Source: JANXSF01 sp043745195
GTDB taxonomy: Bacteria; Acidobacteriota; Terriglobia; Bryobacterales; Bryobacteraceae
Assembly: GCA_043745195.1 (NCBI GenBank)
Contig: JAYTTF010000089.1
Span: forward strand, 1-64,000
Direction: 5' to 3'
DNA: 64,000 nucleotides
How positions within the stretch are numbered: the first letter of the stretch is position 1; each line of letters starts with the position of its first letter. Of the stretch, positions 51,361-59,291 are shown piece after piece. The notes below the pieces were generated by a model that was not told the DNA's origin, made no database searches, and saw nothing but the letters and a program-made list of their open reading frames with translations. Made by a program: the position numbers and the translations under genes.

Positions 51361-54101
51361 TGTTCCTGCTCCTCACGGCTAGCCTGCTGGTCAGCCAGAC
51401 GAAGCAGCGCCTCCAAGTAAGCCAACCCATGCGCACCATACAGGCGAGTCAGTTTCCAGAAACGTTCCGTAACCCCACTGCTGATTTCATGCAGGTTGTG
51501 TCCTGCCGAACGTTCCACTTTCTGACCATCTATGACAATGGATATAACTGGAGGATTCGCATCGTCAACATAAGGCGCGAAGGGACGGCAACGTCCATGA
51601 TGGGATGCAACTAAGTGCAGCAGCAAGTCCCTGTCAATGCCTTCCGCCATTTCCAAATTCTCAACAATAGACGTGGAAAGTAATTCGTGCCGCGCCCCGT
51701 TAGGATATCCGGCCAGCTTTTTCACTCGACGCCATTTAGCCCAATCCGAAGGGTCACCGCCGGACTTGGCAAGCAGTGCAGAGCCTGCGGCCTGAATGGA
51801 ATCGCCACCATAGAGCAGCAGTTGGAAACGCGGGTCGGCCTTGCCCCAATCGTGCCAGCGCGCGGCGGCTAGCAATGTTTCGCGAAACGGCTCCATTTGC
51901 GGAAGTTGATCCAGATACTTGGCCGCCTGTGAAGCTACATGCTGCTGATGGTCATGCAGCGAAACCGTGGCGGAAAAGCTGGCCGAATCGCCACTCTGTT
52001 CTGAACCTTCGGGGACTTCCGTTGTCTGGAATCGCGCCGGACGCGGGCCCAGGATTACGCCAACCCTGGCGTCGTCCTCGCGTACCTGTTCGGGATAAGC
52101 AATCATCGTAAACTTTTCTGCCGCGCGGTTGGGTGCATTACTTTCCAGATATTCGCGAACAGATTGCCTGTCCATTTCCAATTTCGATTTTGGTCGGATG
52201 GCCCAGCGTCCTCGGGCTTTTTCGTAAGAGGCCTCTGCAACATCGGTGACAGCTTCCTGGAAATCGGGATTCCAACCGAATTGGTCACAACCTCCGTATC
52301 CGCACGGGATCACCAATGTCATTCCGGGGCGGATCTGATTGCCTTCCGTGAGACGCTCAGAGTCGTCGGGGCCGCGCCAACTCAGCACAGGCCGCATGGT
52401 TTTATCTTTGGGCCTTCTCTCCTTGTTTTCGATTGGTGACAATACTTCAATGTCCGCATCCGGCGTTGGCTGGGTTTGGTTCTCTAACCACGCGCGGGCG
52501 TTGAACAAGGAAATCGCCATCGTTTCCGGCGAGGTTGGCGGAAGCATGGCTACCAGTTCGGCCCACTTTCCGGAGTTGTCAATCGTCAGATCACTGCGCC
52601 AAATCAGACTTACATCGGGGTTACCGCGTTTTGGGCCGTGGAGAAAAAGGGAAATGTCGATTTCCGGAATCGGCTCCGGCGAGGTTTGGCACAAATGATC
52701 CAGATAGGCCGGAAGCAGTATCGGTGCCTGCAATTTCGGAGCGCAGAGTTTTTCAACATCTACATTGGCCAACGCGGCTTCCAAGGCATTCACGCCGAAG
52801 TCGATTGCGGGGGCCGTTTTCTTTCCTTTCGCCTGCTTCTCCCCGGCAGCTGGAGGAATTGGTTTTGCCGTGGCTTGCAACCAGTCCCACGTGCTCTTCG
52901 TGGTTTCTCCGTATATCGGGTCCTCCTTCTGTTTGCGTAATATAATCACTGCTGGAGCGGAGGTCGTTTCGCCATAACGGTTCAACCTTCCGAAGCGCTG
53001 ACGAAGTGAATCCAGCGGCGCAGCTTCGGTAATTAGCGCGTCGAAGCTTATGTCAGCTCCGGCTTCCAGGCATTGGGTTGCTACCACGATCAACGGCTTG
53101 GCGTCTTGCTCGTTTGGATTCTTCAAGCGGGAAAGAATTTTATCCGTAAGTTGATCCCGGTCAATGGGGCGTGCGCGGCCAGTTAGTAAAACAGTCTCCG
53201 CAAATTCTTGGGTCGATAATCGGTCAAAGATGGTCCTGGCGGAATTTACACGGTTGACGATGATGCCAATCTTCCGGAATCCTTCACTCAAAAACCTCTC
53301 GGCATGTTTGGCGCAGTCGGTCTCGAACTCATCGCCTTTTGATTCGGCCAGCTGGGAAAGTTTGGATGCTTTCAAGCGACATCCCAGCACAGGGTGCGCC
53401 TGATCCTCCTCGTCCGAGGAAAATGCTGGTGGGGCTCCAGGAGTTGCGGATAACTCAACAATGGTCCAGTTCATGCGCTGCTTTCCCCGCATCTTGGAGA
53501 CTTGCGCCGATGTTTCAACAAAGGGCCTGCTTAAGTGTGCCTCGTCCAGCAGGAACAGGGAATCCTGCGCAACCATTGCCGCTTGAATGGGCCAACTGTT
53601 TGGTGAGTACGACGAATAGCTGCGGAATAGCATCGCCGATCCGGCCTGATCCACCGTGGAACAGATGATGGTGGGTTGAAGCGGCGAGGAGACCCAACTG
53701 GTGTCGCGCAGCATTCCGCCTCGAAGTGTGACAGTGCGGACCGGCATATCGCAGTTTCCGCCAAGCTTCTTCAGTGCCCTGGCCACTTCGCCAACGGCCG
53801 ATTTCTCCGCTTCCCGTTCTTTAAGAATTCCCGCAATGCGGCGCGCCCGATGGGCGGCTTCATCCACAATCACACGACGATCAACAATGAAGAATATTCG
53901 ACGGGCAGCTTGCGGATATCCTTCAGCCTGCGCATACAAAGCAATATCAAGCGTGGCAGTTTTACCACCTGCTGTAGGAACCGCAATTGGAGTTGGCCAA
54001 CCTTCCTTCAACACTTGGGCGGCCAGGCGAGCTTGCCATGGGAATGGATCAAACCCATGCAGCTCCCTGAAGAACTCAGCAAAAGTGAACTGCATGTTCA
54101 C
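51357..54101 (-). CDS. cas3: Cas3 helicase-nuclease, type I-G form with C-terminal HD domain
   Basis: A 914-residue interference nuclease. The superfamily 2 helicase comes first: PFPWQARLAAQVL (Q-motif-like), the P-loop VPTAGGKTAT at 42-49, LLDEAHL with DEAH at 186-189, VELSATP, and motif VI RQRFGRLNRYG near 370. The HD nuclease is C-terminal: SLHDHQQHVASQAAKYLDQ, AARWHDWGKADPRFQLLL near 780 and VASHHGRCRPFAPY. This helicase-then-HD order is the reverse of most Cas3 proteins and typical of type I-G. All key residues look intact. Its ATG overlaps the csb2 stop, so translation is coupled. Confidence 0.95.
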   Translation of the reverse strand: MNMQFTFAEFFRELHGFDPFPWQARLAAQVLKEGWPTPIAVPTAGGKTATLDIALYAQAEGYPQAARRIFFIVDRRVIVDEAAHRARRIAGILKEREAEKSAVGEVARALKKLGGNCDMPVRTVTLRGGMLRDTSWVSSPLQPTIICSTVDQAGSAMLFRSYSSYSPNSWPIQAAMVAQDSLFLLDEAHLSRPFVETSAQVSKMRGKQRMNWTIVELSATPGAPPAFSSDEEDQAHPVLGCRLKASKLSQLAESKGDEFETDCAKHAERFLSEGFRKIGIIVNRVNSARTIFDRLSTQEFAETVLLTGRARPIDRDQLTDKILSRLKNPNEQDAKPLIVVATQCLEAGADISFDALITEAAPLDSLRQRFGRLNRYGETTSAPAVIILRKQKEDPIYGETTKSTWDWLQATAKPIPPAAGEKQAKGKKTAPAIDFGVNALEAALANVDVEKLCAPKLQAPILLPAYLDHLCQTSPEPIPEIDISLFLHGPKRGNPDVSLIWRSDLTIDNSGKWAELVAMLPPTSPETMAISLFNARAWLENQTQPTPDADIEVLSPIENKERRPKDKTMRPVLSWRGPDDSERLTEGNQIRPGMTLVIPCGYGGCDQFGWNPDFQEAVTDVAEASYEKARGRWAIRPKSKLEMDRQSVREYLESNAPNRAAEKFTMIAYPEQVREDDARVGVILGPRPARFQTTEVPEGSEQSGDSASFSATVSLHDHQQHVASQAAKYLDQLPQMEPFRETLLAAARWHDWGKADPRFQLLLYGGDSIQAAGSALLAKSGGDPSDWAKWRRVKKLAGYPNGARHELLSTSIVENLEMAEGIDRDLLLHLVASHHGRCRPFAPYVDDANPPVISIVIDGQKVERSAGHNLHEISSGVTERFWKLTRLYGAHGLAYLEALLRLADQQASREEQEQ

Positions 54102-55552
54102 TCGGTTTCCCGTTGGTGCCAGGGGCGCATGAATCCATAGCCCAGGAATCTGCCTGCCCCCAGAACCACGGGGCCTCTTACTGGTTCATCAAAGCCAATG
54201 ACGGCATGAACGTGGAAATGCATCGGCCTTGCTGGATTGGTTTGATATCCCGGAAACTCCGGCGCGGACGGAACTCCGGCAAGCGGGGACATGGGCAATA
54301 CGTTCACCCAGGCTGGTTCCGGCAGTCCGATATTGCCGCACGCCTTCCGGATGGTTTCCTCTGCCTCGGCACCAAATCTGTCATTCTTGCGCGGGAAGCG
54401 GTCAAGAACAATCGGAGTTACTGTTGCCCACACGCGGCTTGGCCGGGACCACGATTCGCCATGCAGTGCGAATTGCGGAGCGTCCATTCCAGCCGATTCA
54501 ATTGCCGCAACTCCCAGTTGCCCCAGCGTGAGATGCGTCACCGAATTGGCCGCCATCCAAATCCTCTTTTGTTCCGCAAGCGAGAGATTAGACGGAACAG
54601 CTAACCCAATCCCCATCAGGTGCCCGTCGGCGAATGGATGGGCAACATCTGCAAGCGGCACCAACGCCAGACGCGCCTCATTCGACGGTTTGCGGTTTTG
54701 TTCTGTGCTGTCAGCAGAGTGGCCGCTGATGAACCAGGGTGCAGGTTCCGCACCGAACGATTTCATGAGTGCAGATCGCATTGTCTGGGTGATTTTGAGA
54801 GTCGAGGAAAGGCCCAGGCGATATTTGGTTCGGAGCTTCAGCACCGCGAACGATTGAAAAATGGAACGGTGCTTTTCAGCAATCACTACCGCTGGTCCAT
54901 ACTTTTCTATCCTGCCTGCGGTGGGCCGGAATGATTTTTGGCCGGTGCTTTGAAATTGCTCATGCTGCTGTTCCAGCTCAGCAAGGCGATCCGGATAGAC
55001 AACGCGGATTTGCTCAGCGCCGGTAGGGGTTACGTTCCAGGACACAAGTCCATCCGGTATGGTGTCGGCCAAAGAAAGAGCCACCAGGCTCATGGAACTG
55101 CCTAAGTATGGAACGCATCGGAACAGGGATTGTAGTGCCTTGGCTTGCGATGGCTCAATTGGGGCTTGCGGCCATTCGAAGAAAACTTCGCATCGCTCCG
55201 GCGACACACTTGGAAATTGTCGAGGCTTCAGGGGACGTGAGTCGACTGCGGTTGATTTCCACTGGCCGACTATGTTCGCCGGATCGTTCACCGGGACATA
55301 CACCGTAACGTTAGTCCTCTTCCTCTGCGAAGCGGTTGGATCGAAATGGATGCTGGGCGGGGGCAGTTGCTCCAGCCACTCCAATACAGTTCGTTGATCT
55401 CCATCTTTGTCCGTCTCGCCCCAAGCGGAAACCAAGGCGGAGAACAGTCGCGCCGGATGGGGCGGCCATTCCGGTTCCAGTTTGCGATCACCATCCTCGA
55501 AGTTGCTGGAATATACGCGGCCCGTCAAATATTCAGCTCGGATAAGAAGCAC
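54098..55552 (-). CDS. csb2: Cas5-Cas6 fusion Csb2 (GSU0054 type)
   Basis: A 484-residue protein. The Cas5-like N-terminus is LLIRAEYLTGRVYSSNFEDG with WPPHPARLFSALVSAWGETD. The C-terminal RAMP/Cas6-like half ends with the glycine-rich loop RGPVVLGAGRFLGYGFMRPW near 460-480. In type I-G this single protein both processes pre-crRNA and caps the 5' handle in the effector complex. It starts four bases after the csb1 stop. I cannot point to a catalytic His with certainty. Confidence 0.9.
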   Translation of the reverse strand: MLLIRAEYLTGRVYSSNFEDGDRKLEPEWPPHPARLFSALVSAWGETDKDGDQRTVLEWLEQLPPPSIHFDPTASQRKRTNVTVYVPVNDPANIVGQWKSTAVDSRPLKPRQFPSVSPERCEVFFEWPQAPIEPSQAKALQSLFRCVPYLGSSMSLVALSLADTIPDGLVSWNVTPTGAEQIRVVYPDRLAELEQQHEQFQSTGQKSFRPTAGRIEKYGPAVVIAEKHRSIFQSFAVLKLRTKYRLGLSSTLKITQTMRSALMKSFGAEPAPWFISGHSADSTEQNRKPSNEARLALVPLADVAHPFADGHLMGIGLAVPSNLSLAEQKRIWMAANSVTHLTLGQLGVAAIESAGMDAPQFALHGESWSRPSRVWATVTPIVLDRFPRKNDRFGAEAEETIRKACGNIGLPEPAWVNVLPMSPLAGVPSAPEFPGYQTNPARPMHFHVHAVIGFDEPVRGPVVLGAGRFLGYGFMRPWHQRETE

Positions 55553-55556
55553 AAGC

Positions 55557-56795
55557 TTATTCCTCTTCCGGGGTAGCGCTCTTTGATAAACGGCTTTTGA
55601 TGATGAGGTCCTGCAGCTTCGCCTTGGGCTTCAGCACAAAGGGTTCCGTAGACCAAGGCAGACCATGTTTGCTTGCAGCTTCAACTGCGGCTGAAAGCAG
55701 TGCTGTTGCCTGATTAAATGAAATCTCTTGCGGCGTGGCAACTCCTGCTGTGAGGAATTCAAATGGAACGGTTGGCCCATCCAACATGCAACGCGAGCGG
55801 AGGTCGTATCCGTCGCGATCAGCGGCAGTAATGGCAACCAGGGCCAATGCTGCCAGAACAATTTGTGCGGCTAGATTTTGTTCGGCGGTAACTTTTCCGT
55901 CAATCGGAAATTGCAGCCGCCGTAGCGCGGGGAGAGAAAGTACCGTTGTCTGATTTGCGTAATCGAGCGTAACGCCGCCGTGGCGGAAAGCCTTCGTCTT
56001 CTCTTCTTTCAAAGTGGGCGTTACATTGCCGTGATTGATTTCGGAAGGTTTTCCTTCCTTGCCATAAAGCTGTGCATTCCCCTTCTTGTCTTTGGCCGCC
56101 AAAGTTGAATCGGTTGTCCAGTCACCATCTGGAGTTGCATATACGGTTGCGTTCCGTTCAATTCCCAACGGATCGATTCTGCTGGACGGACGCACACCTG
56201 GAATCGCTCCGAAGCCATTGATCTCTGAAACCACTGCACGGGCAAACTTCGCACCCAGCCCCCCGCGCGTTCCCGTGGAATCCCACATGCCAAAAAGCAG
56301 CGCCGTCGGGCACAACTCAAATAGTGGAGTCGCGTTTTGACTGCGGGCGCTTTCGAATTTCTTGCCCAGTTCCGATTTCCGGAAATCCTGTCCATTCCAT
56401 TCCGAATCTCGAATAATAGCGTCCGCTATCCTATGGGGCGTCTCAAGAGCGGTCAACTCGCCAATCTCACTCACCACGGGGTCGGCTGCCGAACGGAAGT
56501 CTACGGTGAGCAATGGGAATTTCGCTGACCCTTCTCTGTAAGCCCGAAGAAGAGCAAGTTCCAATCGGTTCGCTTGCGACTGGACAGAGTCCAGCAGGAC
56601 CGTTTTCACAATCCGGCCATCTACGACGCGATCCTCTTCAGCGTACGGACCATCGGAATAGGTGGGCGGGTATACTTTGTCCGCCGGGCCACCGACGGGT
56701 TGCAGACGTCTTACTCGTCGAATTGCAGCGGTATCTCCTGCGATTGCGTGCCGGAGAGTTTCCAGCAGTTCCGTGACAATAGTTTCGGGGGGCAT
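55557..56795 (-). CDS. csb1: Cas7 backbone subunit Csb1 (GSU0053 type)
   Basis: A 412-residue RAMP protein that coats the crRNA spacer as the filament of the effector complex. Recognisable parts are AIRRVRRLQPVGGPADKVYP with PTYSDGPYAEEDRVVDG, VLLDSVQSQANRLELALLRA, LFGMWDSTGTRGGLGAKFAR and the C-terminal half. It is the first gene of the locus. I chose ATG 56795 because the family motif begins about 25 residues later; an ATG at 56834 would add 13 residues. Neither start has a good ribosome-binding site. A 9-bp inverted repeat lies 50 bases upstream. Confidence 0.9.
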   Translation of the reverse strand: MPPETIVTELLETLRHAIAGDTAAIRRVRRLQPVGGPADKVYPPTYSDGPYAEEDRVVDGRIVKTVLLDSVQSQANRLELALLRAYREGSAKFPLLTVDFRSAADPVVSEIGELTALETPHRIADAIIRDSEWNGQDFRKSELGKKFESARSQNATPLFELCPTALLFGMWDSTGTRGGLGAKFARAVVSEINGFGAIPGVRPSSRIDPLGIERNATVYATPDGDWTTDSTLAAKDKKGNAQLYGKEGKPSEINHGNVTPTLKEEKTKAFRHGGVTLDYANQTTVLSLPALRRLQFPIDGKVTAEQNLAAQIVLAALALVAITAADRDGYDLRSRCMLDGPTVPFEFLTAGVATPQEISFNQATALLSAAVEAASKHGLPWSTEPFVLKPKAKLQDLIIKSRLSKSATPEEE

Positions 56796-56844
56796 TGAGA
56801 TATAAATACCACAATACCGACCAAGCCGAACCATATAACAAGAA

Positions 56845-56878
56845 ACAATAGGAATAATCCTTAATGCGATCCTATTGT
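56845..56878. promoter_or_regulatory. Inverted repeat upstream of the cas operon
   Basis: ACAATAGGA at 56845-56853 and TCCTATTGT at 56870-56878 form a perfect inverted repeat with a 16-base spacer, centred 66 bases upstream of the chosen csb1 start. The spacing between half-site centres (25 bases, a little over two helical turns) suits a dimeric repressor site. No T-run follows on either strand, which argues against a terminator. Confidence 0.5.
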
Positions 56879-57147
56879 GTCGACTCGATTAGAATTTGAA
56901 TTAGTAGCAAATCGGGTGGCGCATTGGAAGCCAATTGGAAGGTTGCCTTTCCTCATTGCCCGATTACTGATAGCCATAACCCGTAATCCTAAAAACGGCT
57001 GTTGCAAGCCGTAACAGGCACCCTGGTTGTCCAATTCGTGAAATACGGGACGGGGGGTGCAATATTCTTTTGCAAGTCTTCCGTAAGCAGAACATCTTCA
57101 TTGAATTGCAGCCCCGTCCCGGATTTCGCAGCCCTCCGCACCTTAGG

Positions 57148-57229
57148 AGCGCAAAGGCCGCTTCGGCACGGCGAAATGTAGTTGAGAAACAAAGGAAGTT
57201 TATTCGCCGAAGCGAGTCCGTTTTGCGCT
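57148..57229 (-). repeat. Third, inverted copy of the 92-bp palindromic repeat
   Basis: AGCGCAAAGGCCGCTTCGGC opens and CGAGTCCGTTTTGCGCT closes this copy, which is the reverse complement of the tandem copies at 19948-20131 with a few substitutions. The shared middle is TTGAGAAACAAAGGAAGTTT. Its presence 37 kb away shows that the element is dispersed. Confidence 0.8.
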
Positions 57230-57358
57230 TATTGCTTAGTAGTCCCAAGCCAAGCCCCACGATTGAATTTAGAATCGAAAGGAGCGCTCACCATTCTGGT
57301 GACAAATGGTTTCCACGCATCTGTCGGTGAGTACGGGAGTTAATCTATGGACGGTGCG

Positions 57359-57378
57359 TCAACTGCCGTTTCTAGGAT
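57359..57378 (+). repeat. Right copy of the 20-bp direct repeat flanking the CRISPR locus
   Basis: TCAACTGCCGTTTCTAGGAT, identical to 46321-46340 and in the same orientation. A degenerate copy with the preceding TCTTCTCAA follows at 57444-57468. Confidence 0.8.
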
Positions 57379-57702
57379 GAAACATTGTATGCTCATGCGA
57401 ACTGCCGCCTCTTGTGCCCCCATTGGTTATTGTGTCGGGGAGGTCTTCTCAATTACCGTTTTTAGGGTAATTGGGTTTTTCAGATTCTTCGGCAGTGAAA
57501 CGGCTCAGTTGTATGCAAACAAACCAGAATTTGATTAGAACTCCGGCCCCCTTTTTGGAGTTTTTATGAGTCCAACTCCGCAAGGCTGAAATCGCTTTCC
57601 GAATTCACCATCTCCAGGACTCCGGGTCACAAGCCATTTTGCTAGGATTCTAAAGCACTTAACTATAGCGCCCTTTAACCCGTCTGCTATCCTGGAACCA
57701 CA

Positions 57703-58539
57703 ATGAGACCAGACGATAAACGCAAAGAAACCTCGCGCCTCAACGCACTGAAATCCACCGGCCCCAAAACCCCCGAAGGCAAACGCCGCTCCTCCTTTAA
57801 CGCCGTCACCCATGCCGCTTACGTCCAGGAACTCATTCTCCCTGGCGAAGAACTTTCCCAGTTCCAACTCATCCTGGACGCCCACCTCGATAACTGGAAA
57901 CCTACCAATCCCATTGAGGATACTTTCGTCTTTGAAATGGCCAGCACGCTTTGGCGTCTCCGCCGTCAAGCCCCAGCCGAATCAGCCTTGATCGGTATCC
58001 AAACGCAGCGCATGTCCCGAGAAATCCTTAAAGATTTCGCAACCATAAGTCCCAGCGCCACCTACGCCCTCGCCGTCGTTGCCCTCCAAGAGCACGGCGA
58101 CGCTCTAAACCAAATCTCACGCCAAGGTCGCCGTTTGCTTTCTCAGTACGAAAAGCTCACGCAGCAACTTCTCAATATGCGCCAATTGTTTCCACCCGTT
58201 GCGCCTGATGCACCATACTTCGAACCGCAGAATAAAGGTGTTGAAACGAACCTAACTGAGGACCACCAACCCACCAACGAATCCACAGAAAGTGAAACGG
58301 CTGAAACAGAGCCTGTTGAAGCAAAGTCAGTCGAAACCGACCCTGTTGAAACGAAGCTAATCGACTCGGTCACGCTCAACTTTCCATTCCCCCGCGAAAC
58401 CCGATTTCACAACCCATACAGTATTTTATACGCTGCCCTACCCCCCATCTCGCAGCCCGCCAATCTTCCATCAGATACCCACCCAGCAGTAGAATTAATT
58501 CCCTTTCAACAAGTAAAGTCGGCATCTGGAACAGCCTAA
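57703..58539 (+). CDS. TGPKTPEGK-family protein of unknown function
   Basis: A 278-residue protein of a family that is highly repeated in Acidobacteria and Planctomycetes genomes. The mark is the N-terminal box NALKSTGPKTPEGKRRSSFN followed by AVTHAAYVQELILPGEE and a helical region to about residue 165 (LDNWKPTNPIEDTFVFEMAS, LWRLRRQ). Residues 185-225 are a low-complexity acidic stretch with repeated TEPVE/TDPVE units. The tail is Pro-rich. No known enzymatic motif. Its abundance and its place beside repeats suggest a selfish or accessory gene, but the function is not known to me. Confidence 0.6.
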   Translation: MRPDDKRKETSRLNALKSTGPKTPEGKRRSSFNAVTHAAYVQELILPGEELSQFQLILDAHLDNWKPTNPIEDTFVFEMASTLWRLRRQAPAESALIGIQTQRMSREILKDFATISPSATYALAVVALQEHGDALNQISRQGRRLLSQYEKLTQQLLNMRQLFPPVAPDAPYFEPQNKGVETNLTEDHQPTNESTESETAETEPVEAKSVETDPVETKLIDSVTLNFPFPRETRFHNPYSILYAALPPISQPANLPSDTHPAVELIPFQQVKSASGTA

Positions 58540-58670
58540 ACCAATACTTGGTTGACGCCCCCCATTCCCGTCGTGAAAAATTTGTGATGCGATGCCCACG
58601 TTCGTGAAGCGGCTGACACTGAATGTCGGACGAAGAGCGTTTGTGCAACCAAAGGAGGAAGTGCATCCAT

Positions 58671-59006
58671 ATGAAGGTTTACGAAGGCAAGGACATTCGT
58701 AATGTGGGTTGGTGGGCCACCTGCATTGCAGGCTTGCTGTTCACCGCTGGCGCAACGAACAGACTTACTCGCGCCGATGAAGGCAATAACCGACTATACG
58801 ATGAAGAAGAAATTTCACGCAAGGCAACAATTTCCACGGGACTATCTGCCGTGGAGTGTCAGAAACAAAACATCACTTCCTCCATACCCCCGGTTCCAAT
58901 ATATTCATCAACGAAACGCAGGCTTCCGGGTAGCTGCCGATGCCGCGTTAGTTGTCGTCGATGGCGTGGCGGGTGTCGAAGTTCAAACCGAAACAGAGTG
59001 GGGATT
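58671..59006 (+). pseudogene. Decayed 5' fragment of an elongation-factor-G-like gene
   Basis: A strong AGGAGG lies 15 bases before the ATG at 58671. The first frame reads MKVYEGKDIRNV, an EF-G start. One base appears lost at 58706, after which GLVGH is read in the next frame. About 30 bases for the P-loop (GHSGKTS) are missing. The first frame then gives GLLFTAGATNRLTRADEGN, DEEEISRKATISTGLSAVE. A third frame reads FLHTPGSNIFINETQASG and ends in a stop. Another shift gives AADAALVVVDGVAGVEVQTE, after which similarity stops. At least three frame breaks and the lost P-loop show that the gene is dead. The later part up to 59100 has no EF-G wording. Confidence 0.85.
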
Positions 59007-59125
59007 TTCTGTTAGCTTGCTTCTGAAGCGTGGCAAAGAAGTTCAACGCCACGCTTTTTTCGTTTGGACCAATAGTCATCACAACACATTGCTCAACTGA
59101 ATTTGCCCTCCTTTCATCAGCTTGC

Positions 59126-59149
59126 GAAAACGCAGCAGCTTGCGTTTTC
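59126..59149. other. Nine-base-pair hairpin between the pseudogene and the PIG-L gene
   Basis: GAAAACGCA at 59126-59134 pairs with TGCGTTTTC at 59141-59149 around GCAGCT. The arms end in A-rich and T-rich bases on both strands, so it could stop transcription from either side. The rest of 59101-59291 shows nothing else. Confidence 0.45.
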
Positions 59150-59291
59150 AAAACCTGTGAGACTCTTTATTCAGGAAGACAAATTGCTGGCCAGCAACTT
59201 CCCAAAAAATTGAATCATCGAGGCGCGATGCCGTATTTCGCCTGTTAGTCAAGAATTTCTGCAACTTCGGGCTTACACTGTTATTTAAGGG

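Larger units (their letters stand above)
56879..57702. other. Repeat-rich intergenic region right of the CRISPR locus
   Basis: Over 800 bases with no credible gene. It holds an inverted relative of the flanking repeat core (ATCCTAAAAACGGC at 56986-56999, followed by the hairpin ACGGCTGTTGCAAGCCGT), the 92-bp-repeat copy at 57148, the exact flanking repeat at 57359 and a degenerate copy (ACCGTTTTTAGGGT at 57455-57468). The motif thus occurs three times on this side and once on the other. Confidence 0.55.

Noticed and set aside
58702..59100. Intact small protein of 132 codons
   Set aside because: The frame only joins pieces of the EF-G remnant; the EF-G-like segments lie in different frames.
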